Below, piece by piece: positions 27,530-34,770 of a DNA stretch of 64,000 nt (positions within the stretch are counted from its first letter, which is position 1; every line of letters starts with the position of its first letter). A model generated the notes under the pieces. That model had not been told where the DNA came from. It did no database searches and saw only the letters and a program-made list of their open reading frames with translations. The DNA lies in the NCBI RefSeq assembly GCF_000380965.1, contig NZ_KB905554.1, positions 84,579 through 148,578 of the forward strand. The letters are read 5' to 3'. The position numbers and the translations under genes were made by a program. This stretch comes from Paenibacillus ginsengihumi DSM 21568. Lineage in GTDB: Bacteria > Bacillota > Bacilli > Paenibacillales > NBRC-103111.

Positions 27530-27886
27530 AGCTGAAGGTCACCTTTCCTGATTTGACAAGTCCCCAGTTAGTGCGGACGGCAAGCCAAATTCCCGTTATT
27601 AAACAACCGAAGCCGCCAGGTATAATCAGGAAATTGTCGAAGAACAAGATATACAATGGGCTGCGTAAATATGCTCTTCAAAATGGGCAAGCGTAGTCGA
27701 AACGGCCATTACAAGTTCTCCCAGCAATCCGGCAAAGTACGCCATAACAAAAATTACATGAGCAATGAGCCACCATTTCTTCTTATTGGCACTTAACTTG
27801 TTCGACATTCGATTTCCGATAAAAACCAATAAAGCGATCAACATCAAAATCGTCAATGCGATTGAACCGATCACAATAATGCCCAT
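27516..27886 (-). pseudogene. Frameshifted, 3'-truncated DUF2269-like membrane protein
   Basis: The minus strand encodes MGIIVIGSIALTILMLIALL... and WWLIAHVIFVMAYFAGLLGE up to HIYAAH in one frame. It continues in the -1 frame as LYILFFDNFLIIPGGFG and CLITGIWLAVRTNWGLVKS before stopping at 27516. The joined product resembles small four-helix DUF2269-like proteins (H-LLF--WLGG, IDDFIIIPS--GSLITGL, TNWG). A single-base deletion near 27650 explains the switch. The fourth helix is missing and the stop overlaps the Crp/Fnr start. The frame is also open back to ATG 27937. The family name is from memory. Confidence 0.7.
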
Positions 27887-27964
27887 AATGGAATACTTCT
27901 TAAAGGCAGCGTGCAGCGTGAGCTTGCGGCGCGGCATCGCTTGGCTCGATGTTTCGCTATGAAA

Positions 27965-28300
27965 TTATTTCAGCGCAGCATCCATAATATCCGCTACCTG
28001 CACCCATACATAATCATTTTCCTGGGCAAGCCTGACGCTTTTTCGCTGCCGATCGATTTTTGTTATGATTCCTGTTAATCTGGAGATTTCAAATTCCTTG
28101 AATAATGCCAATTCCACTTCTTTTTTGCAAAGCATCGATTCAGAAAGGAGCATGGATATGCGTTCCATCTCCTGATCATCCAATTGCGGCCGCGCGTTTT
28201 TTCGCAAATTTTGCTGGTGCCGAATGTAAGCCTCCTTATGCTCCGGAAGCATCATTCTGGACGATTCGAACAGACCGTTTCCTTGCAGCTTTTTACTCAT
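27965..28300 (-). CDS. YolD-like protein
   Basis: A 111-residue protein MSKKLQGNGLFESSRMMLPEH... with DYVWVQVADIMDA at the end, as in YolD-like proteins that accompany UvrX/YqjW polymerases in Bacillota and may act as a UmuD-type accessory factor. It overlaps the polymerase gene by 4 nt (ATGA), with a GGAGGACA ribosome site inside it. Confidence 0.85.
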   Translation of the reverse strand: MSKKLQGNGLFESSRMMLPEHKEAYIRHQQNLRKNARPQLDDQEMERISMLLSESMLCKKEVELALFKEFEISRLTGIITKIDRQRKSVRLAQENDYVWVQVADIMDAALK

Positions 28301-29541
28301 TTATAATGTCCTCCAATTTTTTGCGCCCGATCCCGCGCCTGGCCCGCAGCTTTTAAAGAAGAGGCGCGCATGATCGCGGCGTTTCCGTATTTCTCCTTGA
28401 TTCGGTCAGTCGTTCTTTCCAGCGCTAACTTGACTTCGCGGTTATCGAATAAAGTGAGCTGATATTCCCGATCGCTGACCAATTGACTTAAAGTGACCCC
28501 GATTTTGCGAATGGGCAGCCCATCCCAATGTCGTTTAAACAGTTTTTTCGCGGCGTGGAAAACCTCATCCGTCAGATTCGTCGGGTCGGGTAATTTCATT
28601 TGTCTGTAGAAGCCGGAAGGGCGGTCAAAGTCGGCTCCTTGACAAGCTACGGAAACGACCGAGCCCATATAGCCTTTCATTCGGGTTCGCTGACATACTA
28701 ACTCGGCGAGCTCTAACAGGGGAACCATGATGTCGTCAAGCTCCCGGTAATCGAATGGAAGAGTCATCTGATGGCCGATCGCTTTTTGCAAATCGTGCGT
28801 GCCTGGAGTTACCGGGGAATGATCCTTGCCGTTGGCAATGAGCCACAGCACTTCGCCGTTCACCCCCCACTTGGCTCTTAATTTGGCCAGGGGAGTTTGA
28901 GCCAGCTGGCCAATCGTATAAATCCCCATGCTCGTTAAATGCCGGCACATCCGGGACCCCACCATAAACATCTGATGAATCGGCAGCGGCCAAAGCATGG
29001 CTGGCAGCTTTTCCACAGGCAGATGGGAAATGCCCGAATGATTGCGTTTGGCGAAATTATCGCATGCCATTTTGGCGAGCACCTTGTTTTCGCTAATTCC
29101 AATGCGTACCCGAACGCCCGTTTCTTTCATGACTTTATCCTGAATGCTCTTCGCAATCTCATGAGGACCGCCAAAAAGCTGTAAACTTCCCGTGACATCC
29201 AAATACTGTTCATCGATGCTGTACGGCTCTACCAAGTCGGTGTAGGATTGATAAATTTTCGTAATTTGCAAGGATACCTTGATATATTCCTCCATGCGAG
29301 GACGAATGACCACCAGATCAGGACATTTGGCAAGCGCCTCTCCAAGCCTCTCTGCTGCAGTAACACCATGCTGCTTGGCCAGGGGGCACGCGGCGAGGAC
29401 GATCCCGGAGCGACGGGCCGGGTCTCCCGCCACAACAACAGGTTGATCTTCATACTCGGGATGGGCGGCTTTTTCAACGCTGGCGTAAAAGGATTGACAA
29501 TCCGCCAGCATGACGATTCGACCTTGGCGATTGCTTCTCAT
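28297..29541 (-). CDS. uvrX: Y-family DNA polymerase, UvrX/YqjW type
   Basis: A translesion polymerase of 414 residues. Palm motifs: VMLADCQSFYASVEKA with the first catalytic Asp, and YSIDEQYLDVTG with the catalytic D-E pair. The helix-hairpin-helix thumb region and little-finger domain follow. The C-terminus YQLTLFDNREVK contains QLTLF, resembling the beta-clamp binding motif. ATG 29541 overlaps the preceding gene by 4 nt, with AAGGAG upstream. It is the middle gene of an SOS-type cassette. Confidence 0.93.
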   Translation of the reverse strand: MRSNRQGRIVMLADCQSFYASVEKAAHPEYEDQPVVVAGDPARRSGIVLAACPLAKQHGVTAAERLGEALAKCPDLVVIRPRMEEYIKVSLQITKIYQSYTDLVEPYSIDEQYLDVTGSLQLFGGPHEIAKSIQDKVMKETGVRVRIGISENKVLAKMACDNFAKRNHSGISHLPVEKLPAMLWPLPIHQMFMVGSRMCRHLTSMGIYTIGQLAQTPLAKLRAKWGVNGEVLWLIANGKDHSPVTPGTHDLQKAIGHQMTLPFDYRELDDIMVPLLELAELVCQRTRMKGYMGSVVSVACQGADFDRPSGFYRQMKLPDPTNLTDEVFHAAKKLFKRHWDGLPIRKIGVTLSQLVSDREYQLTLFDNREVKLALERTTDRIKEKYGNAAIMRASSLKAAGQARDRAQKIGGHYK

Positions 29542-29915
29542 AGGCTGCTCCTTAAGTCGACGTTGAGATATTTGCTCAAATATTGACTAAGCTCCGCTTT
29601 CACCAACCCCCAAAGCATCGAGAAGCTGTGATGATAGCCCCGGCACAAATAACGGGCCTCAATGCCCCATTCGGTTCGCTGCTGCTCGTACACCTTTATT
29701 CCTCTGCCGCGCATTCGTTTCCGAAGCAGCGCAATGTCTGCCGTAATTACATTTTGCGCAGACCGCAAGGCCTTTACATATACAACGTCCATCTTGAGCT
29801 TTACTGTCCCTAATGCTTGAATATCCCTTTCCAGCACGTCCAAAAGCATAGGGAGCAAAATGTACTCTTTGATCAATTGGAGGTCGCCTTCCGTCTCCAA
29901 GGGTGCCTGTGCCAT
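29538..29915 (-). CDS. YhjD-like protein of unknown function
   Basis: A 125-residue mainly helical protein (IKEYILLPMLLDVLERDIQ, RSAQNVITADIALLRKRMRG, GIKVYEQQ, LCRGYHHSFSMLWGLVKAEL). I associate this pattern with Bacillus YhjD-like proteins, but only from memory. No catalytic motif is seen. It sits first in a tight cassette, sharing ATGA with uvrX, downstream of a LexA-like box, so a role in damage response is inferred. The start follows GGGAGGCTGAT. Confidence 0.6.
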   Translation of the reverse strand: MAQAPLETEGDLQLIKEYILLPMLLDVLERDIQALGTVKLKMDVVYVKALRSAQNVITADIALLRKRMRGRGIKVYEQQRTEWGIEARYLCRGYHHSFSMLWGLVKAELSQYLSKYLNVDLRSSL

Positions 29916-29939
29916 GCAATCAGCCTCCCGCCTAACTCC

Positions 29940-30047
29940 TCATTCGGCACTTTCCCGCAGCATGGAGCATAATAGACGAAAATGCTGCTCCATGGATGTG
30001 GCTGCTCCATACTCGAGTGCCCGAACACGATGCGAATCTTTTTCCAT
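29940..30047 (-). CDS. Possible 35-residue SOS leader peptide
   Basis: MEKDSHRVRALEYGAATSM... ends ...LLCSMLRESAE, 24 nt before the YhjD-like gene. Composition looks protein-like and the frame ends just before the next ribosome site. However, its own ATG lacks a good ribosome site, so it may be only a chance frame. Confidence 0.35.
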   Translation of the reverse strand: MEKDSHRVRALEYGAATSMEQHFRLLCSMLRESAE

Positions 30048-30126
30048 GGGCCGTAATCGCGCGGCGGCTCTTCCGGTAACCGGCCGCTTTTTGCCTGACG
30101 GTGCGGGCAGCAGGATGAATAAATAG

Positions 30127-30138
30127 GAACATATGTTC
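30127..30138. promoter_or_regulatory. LexA/DinR-type SOS box
   Basis: GAACATATGTTC is a perfect palindrome and matches the Bacillus SOS consensus CGAACrnryGTTCG except at the outer base pair. A weaker second site (AGAACAAATATTCG, 30155-30168) lies next to it. The minus-strand repair cassette starts about 80-210 bp away. No other gene upstream is in a position to use it except the plus-strand gene at 30303. Confidence 0.75.
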
Positions 30139-30302
30139 TAGTTTATTTAGCATACAGAACAAATATTCGCATTTCAAGAGGGGGAAAATTTTTCCTCGCC
30201 CTTCGTCCCGGCAGCTCAGGGCAAAAATAGGCCGATCAGCCTAGGAGCCAATTCGCCGCTCGCGCGTATTAATGTACATCGTCGATGAGAGGAGTTGTGG
30301 GT

Positions 30303-30761
30303 TTGGCTCGATTGGAATATCGGTTATATGCGGAAGGGGTTGCCGAATTTCCGATTCTGTACTATTATGACGGAATCGGGCGCGACGAGGCGGCTCTGCG
30401 TTTGGCATGCGATTATTTCGTGAAAGAAGGCCAAGTGTTCGAGAAAACGTCCGCGGCGGTGGAGACCGGCTGCTATGTCATCTACGTCCGCGAAGCGGAG
30501 GGAGAACGGGCGATGCATTGGAGCCCGCCCGACCCGAGCGGCGGCGGGGTCGCCATGGAGCTGAGGGAGTACAAGGAATGGACGGCCGACTATCGGCTTG
30601 TGCATACATACCGCTTTCCCGACACGCTGGAAGCGATGCTTCGTCTGCAGGCGAACTATTTGTACGCGGAAGGCAAGGAATGGCAGCGGTGCTCGACGGA
30701 GATCGACGAGGACCGGCGAACTTACGTGTATTATGCGGAGCCTGCAGGCCAGGCCGATTAG
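30303..30761 (+). CDS. Unknown protein with an internal duplication
   Basis: Not recognised. The 152-residue product has two similar halves. The first runs LEYRLYAEGV...YFVKEGQVFEKTSAAVETG then CYVIYVREAE. The second runs MELREYKEWT...YLYAEGKEWQRCSTEIDED then RTYVYYAEPA. Each half has an alternating aromatic strand pattern with YxxEGxxxxxxS in the middle. No signal peptide or membrane segment is seen. TTG 30303 lies about 9 nt after AGAGGAG; ATG 30285 is also in frame. It lies 71 bp upstream of a lipoprotein gene in the same direction. Confidence 0.75.
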   Translation: MARLEYRLYAEGVAEFPILYYYDGIGRDEAALRLACDYFVKEGQVFEKTSAAVETGCYVIYVREAEGERAMHWSPPDPSGGGVAMELREYKEWTADYRLVHTYRFPDTLEAMLRLQANYLYAEGKEWQRCSTEIDEDRRTYVYYAEPAGQAD

Positions 30762-30832
30762 GGCGCTGCGGCGGGCTGCATTCATGTTACTGCAGGCAGC
30801 CTGCCGTTTTTTTCTGGAGGAGGAAGGAACGG

Positions 30833-31135
30833 ATGGAAGGGTTTCATAACAGGTCGCGCAAAATCGTCTCGCTGTTCGTAGCTACGGCGCTCGTGCTCGC
30901 TTCGGGCTGCCAGAACAGCCCCGGCTCCCGCGATTGCATCGACCGCAACAACGACGGTTACTGCGACGACGGAGGAGGCGGAGCCGGCAGCGCGTCCCGG
31001 TATTACGGTTCGGGCGGCGGCTCGTCTGCCTCTTACGGCACGGATGACGGCTCGTATAAGAAAAGCAGCAGCTCCGGCATCACGAGCGGCGCCAAAGGCG
31101 GCATCGGCAGCAGCGGCGCGCGGAGCTCGGGCTGA
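30833..31135 (+). CDS. Small Gly/Ser-rich lipoprotein with a calcium-loop-like motif
   Basis: A 100-residue precursor. Its signal peptide (NRSRKIVSLFVATALVLASGC) ends in a lipobox-like ASGC, so the mature protein begins at Cys26. CIDRNNDGYCDDGG follows, a DxNxDGxxxD loop like those that bind calcium, flanked by two Cys. The remaining 60 residues are almost entirely Gly, Ser, Ala and Tyr. ATG 30833 follows GGAGGAGGAAGG. It lies directly before the ATP-grasp gene, an arrangement resembling the lipoprotein/ligase pairs ygiB-ygiC and yjfM-yjfC of enterobacteria. Confidence 0.8.
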   Translation: MEGFHNRSRKIVSLFVATALVLASGCQNSPGSRDCIDRNNDGYCDDGGGGAGSASRYYGSGGGSSASYGTDDGSYKKSSSSGITSGAKGGIGSSGARSSG

Positions 31136-31160
31136 AGGCTGGAGGAAGGAGGACGCTCCC

Positions 31161-32444
31161 TTGAAGGGACGAAAGTCTGCTCTAGCCGGGCAGCCCTACG
31201 CCGCGCGGCGGGAAGCGCTGTACGGTCCGCTGCGCGCGGAAGGGCTGTTCACCTGGGACATGATGTACGGGCAGGAATACGCGCTCGCCGATCTGTATGG
31301 GCTGGGCCGGAGCTTGCTGCAGGAAATGAGAACGGCAGCGGAAGCGCTGGGACGCATTTACGCCCGCACCGTTCGCGTCGTTCAGCAGGGAGAGCCTGTG
31401 CTGTGGCGCGAGCTCGGTTTGCCGGAGGCGACCTATGGCGCGATTCGGCTCTGCATCGACGAGTCGATCGCTACGCTCATCGGCCGGTTTGATTTTGCGG
31501 TCACGCCGTCCGGGGTGAAAATGCTGGAGTTCAACAGCGATACCCCGACCGGCATAGTTGAGGCGTTTCACGTCAACGGGCGCATCTGCGCGGCGTACGG
31601 CGCGGAAGACCCGAACCGCGGGTGCAGTCGGCAGCTGACGGAGGCGTTCGGACGCCTGCTGCAGGCTTACCGGGAGCAGGGATATGCGGCGGAGCGGGTC
31701 GTCTTCAGCGCCTTGGACTGGCACGAGGAGGATGCCGGCACGACCCGCTACTTGCTGCGCCAGTCCGGCATCGCCGGGGCGTCGTTCGCCGCCCTGGCCG
31801 ATCTGCGCCTGATGGACGAGCGGCTGTGGGCTCCGGCCGAAGCGTCCGGCGAGTGCGGCCCGCTCCGGCCGGTCGATGTGTGGTACCGGCTGCATGCGCT
31901 GGAGAAGCTGGCCGAGGACAGCGATGCGGACGGCTTCCCGACCGGCGAGGAAGCGCTGCGGCTGACGGCCGAACGGAGGGTGGCGATCATCAACCCGCCG
32001 TCCGGGTTCGTCGCCCAGACGAAGGCGCTGCAGGCGCTGATCTGGAATCTGCACGAGGCCGGCGAGTTTTATACGCCGGAGGAGCACGAGGCGATCGGGC
32101 GGTACATGCTGCCAACGTATTTGGAGCCGCGCTTCGCTTCGGCCGGAATCCCTTATGTGGCGAAGCCGATTTTCGGCCGGGAAGGAAGCGATGTCACCAT
32201 CTACGGTGCGGACGGTCTTGCCGTGGAGCGAAGCGCGGAGGACGAATACGCCGATCAGCCGATGGTATACCAGCAGTACGTGCAGCTTCCCGAGATCGAG
32301 ACGGAGACGCTGGCCGGCCGTTTTCGCGGCAGTCTGCTGTGGGGCTGCTTTCTGATCGGCGGCGCGCCGTCCGCCGTCATTGCTCGCGTAGGCGGCAAAA
32401 TTACCGGCAACTTATCGTACTATATGCCGGCCGCATTGATATGA
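31161..32444 (+). CDS. Glutathionylspermidine synthase-like ATP-grasp ligase
   Basis: A 427-residue protein of the C-terminal glutathionylspermidine synthetase family (YgiC/YjfC-like). Key segments are VKMLEFNSDTPTGIVEAF, INPPSGFVAQTKALQALIW, YVAKPIFGREGSDVTIY with ATP-binding Lys and Gly-rich loop, and GGKITGNLSYYMP. The amidase half of the E. coli enzyme is absent. Such proteins join an amine to a carboxylate by ATP; the substrate here is unknown. TTG 31161 lies 8 nt after GGAAGGAGG. It is flanked by a lipoprotein and a DUF350 protein. Confidence 0.88.
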   Translation: MKGRKSALAGQPYAARREALYGPLRAEGLFTWDMMYGQEYALADLYGLGRSLLQEMRTAAEALGRIYARTVRVVQQGEPVLWRELGLPEATYGAIRLCIDESIATLIGRFDFAVTPSGVKMLEFNSDTPTGIVEAFHVNGRICAAYGAEDPNRGCSRQLTEAFGRLLQAYREQGYAAERVVFSALDWHEEDAGTTRYLLRQSGIAGASFAALADLRLMDERLWAPAEASGECGPLRPVDVWYRLHALEKLAEDSDADGFPTGEEALRLTAERRVAIINPPSGFVAQTKALQALIWNLHEAGEFYTPEEHEAIGRYMLPTYLEPRFASAGIPYVAKPIFGREGSDVTIYGADGLAVERSAEDEYADQPMVYQQYVQLPEIETETLAGRFRGSLLWGCFLIGGAPSAVIARVGGKITGNLSYYMPAALI

Positions 32445-32463
32445 CGGGTAGGAGGGAAAAAGC

Positions 32464-32898
32464 GTGGAGCAAATGAGCTCTTTGCTCAATTTTTTGCTGT
32501 ATTTGGGAGTTACGGTCCCGCTCGTAGGCATCGGGATTTTATTTTTCAATTTGACGACTCCGTACAACGAATTTCGTCTGATCCGCGACGGGGCGGACAC
32601 TTCCGATCCGTCCAAGGCCGCGGCCGCCAAAGCGGCGGCCAGCGATCTCGGCGGCAAAATCATCGGCCAGGTGCTCGTTCTGGCATCTGCCGTATACCAT
32701 TCGCTCGGTCTGCTCGATCTGGTCATTTGGGGACTGATCGGCGTGGCGTTCCAGATTATTGTCTTTTATTTGTTCGAGCTGCTCACGCCGTTCAAGGTCG
32801 TCGCCGAAATTCCGAAGGGGAACGTATCGGTAGGCAACTTCTCCTTCTGCCTGAGCATCGCTTCAGGGCTGCTGCTCGCTTCCTTGATCAGCTACTGA
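32464..32898 (+). CDS. DUF350 family membrane protein
   Basis: A 144-residue protein with four membrane segments (FLLYLGVTVPLVGIGILFF, IIGQVLVLASAVYHSLGL, IWGLIGVAFQIIVFYLFELL, FSFCLSIASGLLLASLIS), the DUF350/YjfL pattern of two similar two-helix halves. GTG 32464 follows TAGGAGGG. Family members commonly accompany glutathionylspermidine synthase-like ligases, as here. Confidence 0.82.
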   Translation: MEQMSSLLNFLLYLGVTVPLVGIGILFFNLTTPYNEFRLIRDGADTSDPSKAAAAKAAASDLGGKIIGQVLVLASAVYHSLGLLDLVIWGLIGVAFQIIVFYLFELLTPFKVVAEIPKGNVSVGNFSFCLSIASGLLLASLISY

Positions 32899-32929
32899 AC
32901 GGTTGTTGCGGTGTCGCGCTTGCCTGTGC

Positions 32930-32969
32930 AAAAATCCCATGCCGCTTCCAAGGCGGCATGGGATTTTTG
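32930..32969 (+). terminator. Terminator of the lipoprotein-ligase-DUF350 cassette
   Basis: AAAAATCCCATGCCGC, loop TTCCAAG, GCGGCATGGGATTTTT: a perfect 16-bp stem, usable in both directions. Confidence 0.92.
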
Positions 32970-33003
32970 CGCCGAATCCGGCGCCCCATCGCTTATAGCC
33001 GCG

Positions 33004-33175
33004 CAGCTTCGCACCGGCGTCGCGCTGGCGCTATGCAGGCCTGGCGCTGGCCCCGTGTCGGCGTCGCGCTGGCGCCCGCGCAGCCTCGCGTCAGCTCCGT
33101 GCCGTCGTCGCGCCGGCTCCGCGCCGTCGTCGCGCCGGCCCCGCGCGTCCCGCTGTCGTCCGGCATCTCGGCGAC
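33004..33175. repeat. GC-rich degenerate tandem repeat
   Basis: Repeated GTCGCGCTGGCGC, GCGCAGC and CCGTCGTCGCGCCGG strings fill the gap before ytwI. Short frames here are repeat artefacts. Confidence 0.6.
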
Positions 33176-33284
33176 CAGCTTCACCTTCGGAGATTCGAAG
33201 GGAGAACGAATGGGGATGTTTTGAGCCGTCTCACGCATCCTATACAATGTTGCGCCAACAATACGCAAGGGGAGATGAACACCC

Positions 33285-33737
33285 GTGTTCTCGTTCGATA
33301 TGGCTTCACTCGTTTTGCTGCTGATCGCGGCGCTCGGCGTGCTGAGCAACAACAGCACGATCACGATCGCCATGATCGCGCTGCTGCTTCTGCGGACCAT
33401 GAACCTGCATCAAGTCTTTCCGTGGCTGGAGAAATACGGGCTGACGTGGGGCATCATCTTGCTGACGATCGGCATCATGACGCCGCTGGCCAGCGGCAAG
33501 CTGACGATGCCGTCGCTGCTTGAGTCGTTCATGAGCTGGAAATCGCTTCTTGCCGTGGCGACGGGCGTGCTCGTTGCTTATTTGGGGGGCCGCGGCGTCA
33601 CCCTCATGTCGAACCAGCCGATCATCGTCACAGGCCTGCTGGTCGGAACAGTTCTGGGAGTCGCCTTTTTCAAGGGCGTTCCCGTCGGGCCGCTGATCGC
33701 CGCCGGGATTTTGTCCCTGCTGTTCGGAAAAGGATAA
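33285..33737 (+). CDS. ytwI: UPF0756 (DUF441) membrane protein
   Basis: A 150-residue protein with four hydrophobic segments and the family strings [46 protein letters not shown] and [21 protein letters not shown]. Function is unknown. GTG 33285 follows GGGGAGATGA. It is monocistronic by position. Confidence 0.88.
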   Translation: MFSFDMASLVLLLIAALGVLSNNSTITIAMIALLLLRTMNLHQVFPWLEKYGLTWGIILLTIGIMTPLASGKLTMPSLLESFMSWKSLLAVATGVLVAYLGGRGVTLMSNQPIIVTGLLVGTVLGVAFFKGVPVGPLIAAGILSLLFGKG

Positions 33738-33849
33738 TATTTCGGCAAAAATCCGGATTTTAATGAAAAACTGAGTCTTTTTTAAGGTTTCTTTAATGTT
33801 TCCGGCTCATACTATGAATTGTCAATCCCTTTAAAATATATCGTCATTT

Positions 33850-33890
33850 CCCCGCCTGCCGACTGCCATCGATGAGGCGGGGCTTTTTTT
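33850..33890 (+). terminator. Terminator after ytwI
   Basis: CCCCGCCT, a 17-nt loop, AGGCGGGG, then CTTTTTTT. Confidence 0.85.
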
Positions 33891-34031
33891 GCCTCCAGGC
33901 AGCGCCCGCGACCTGGCGTTCGTTCACCGCTGGCCGCCCTTCATCTTGCCCGGCGAAGCGTCCTCTTGCCCGTGCCCTCCGCCGTTGTTCCGAAGATGCA
34001 TAACGATAGGCGAAAAGGGACATATTAAAAG

Positions 34032-34230
34032 CGACGGTGAGAAGAGAGGTGTGGTTCCGTTGAACGTTTCAACGAGAAATACCGGGGAAGGTGTTATTGA
34101 ATCCCGTTAGAAGCGAGGGGATGTGCCAAAGACACGTTAAGGTAGTCGGGGTGCCGAAGCCTTAGTGTTCGATAGGTAAACCCGAGGTTCGATCAAGATT
34201 CAAGACGTATTCCAAAATCTTTCACCGTCG
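34032..34230 (+). ncRNA. Structured non-coding RNA, family unassigned
   Basis: CGACGGTGA at 34032-34040 is exactly complementary to TCACCGTCG at 34222-34230. Together they close a 199-nt domain, with AAGA/TCTT extending the helix across a one-base bulge. Inside are GTTGAA-CGT-TTCAAC (34059-34073), ATCCC...GGGGAT (34101-34122), a TCGG-GGTG-CCGA hairpin closed by GG/CC (34141-34161) and CCT...AGG. A terminator follows 2 nt later. No frame looks coding. Size and closing helix would fit the Bacillota raiA motif among others, but no assignment is made. A clear promoter was not found. Confidence 0.75.
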
Positions 34231-34232
34231 GG

Positions 34233-34255
34233 GGACTCCGCAAGGAGTCCTTTTT
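34233..34255 (+). terminator. Terminator of the structured RNA
   Basis: GGACTCC, tetraloop GCAA, GGAGTCC, then TTTTT. Confidence 0.9.
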
Positions 34256-34290
34256 GGCGTATAAGAATTTGCCCTTTGATTAGCGTTTTC

Positions 34291-34515
34291 GCTGGCCGGG
34301 GCTCACGTTTTTTGCCGGACGACCTTAAGCTAACGAAAGCCACAGAGCTTATTTCATTCGAAACGCTCGATTTGAAATTGTAACGCAAGTGAGCAGCCTT
34401 ATTCGCATGTTTGGCTGCCCGATTCAGCGTTTCTGACCAAACAGCGCTACTACGTTTCGTTACATTTCAAAAAGTGCTCGATTCAGCAAAATAGCGTTTG
34501 TCGCTTGCGTTAGAG
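34291..34515. repeat. Dispersed repeat R4, copy 2
   Basis: Matches 6137-6360 in the same orientation. It begins just after the terminator of the structured RNA. Confidence 0.85.
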
Positions 34516-34552
34516 AGGATAGAGAGGGTGGAGAGGATATCGTGACTCAGAG

Positions 34553-34660
34553 GACTCGCTCTACAGCGATCAAGCGAAGTGCGAGTGCGATTTTTTGTGC
34601 CAAGAAAAACAACTGCCAAACCGCGCCGCTCATCCTTGAATGGACCTCGGTAGACGTTTT
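34553..34660. repeat. Dispersed repeat R5, copy 1
   Basis: ACTCGCT...AAGTGCG...TGTGCCAAG...AAC and then TCATCCTTGAATGGACCTCG match 61010-61106, best over the last 27 bp. Lies upstream of the ligase gene. Confidence 0.55.
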
Positions 34661-34740
34661 TCTTGCGTCCGGCGCCAAGGACGAGCCGCAGGCGAGCCGG
34701 CCGGGTACATTATTTACCAATATTCCGCCCCGCTTTCCCT

Positions 34741-34749
34741 TGGTATAAT
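34741..34749 (+). promoter_or_regulatory. Extended -10 promoter for the DNA ligase gene
   Basis: TGGTATAAT is an exact extended -10. Transcription from near 34756 would give a leader of about 15 nt with the ribosome site AGGTGG, and would exclude the upstream ATG at 34753 as start. Confidence 0.6.
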
Positions 34750-34770
34750 CGAATGCGAGGTGGTGACTGC

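Noticed and set aside
33741..33850. Possible small RNA before the ytwI terminator (TTTAAT...TACTAT)
   Set aside because: Promoter elements are weak and the segment is most simply the ytwI 3' untranslated region.
34160..34200. tRNA T-loop-like GGTTCGATCA string
   Set aside because: No acceptor stem, anticodon arm or CCA end can be folded around it.
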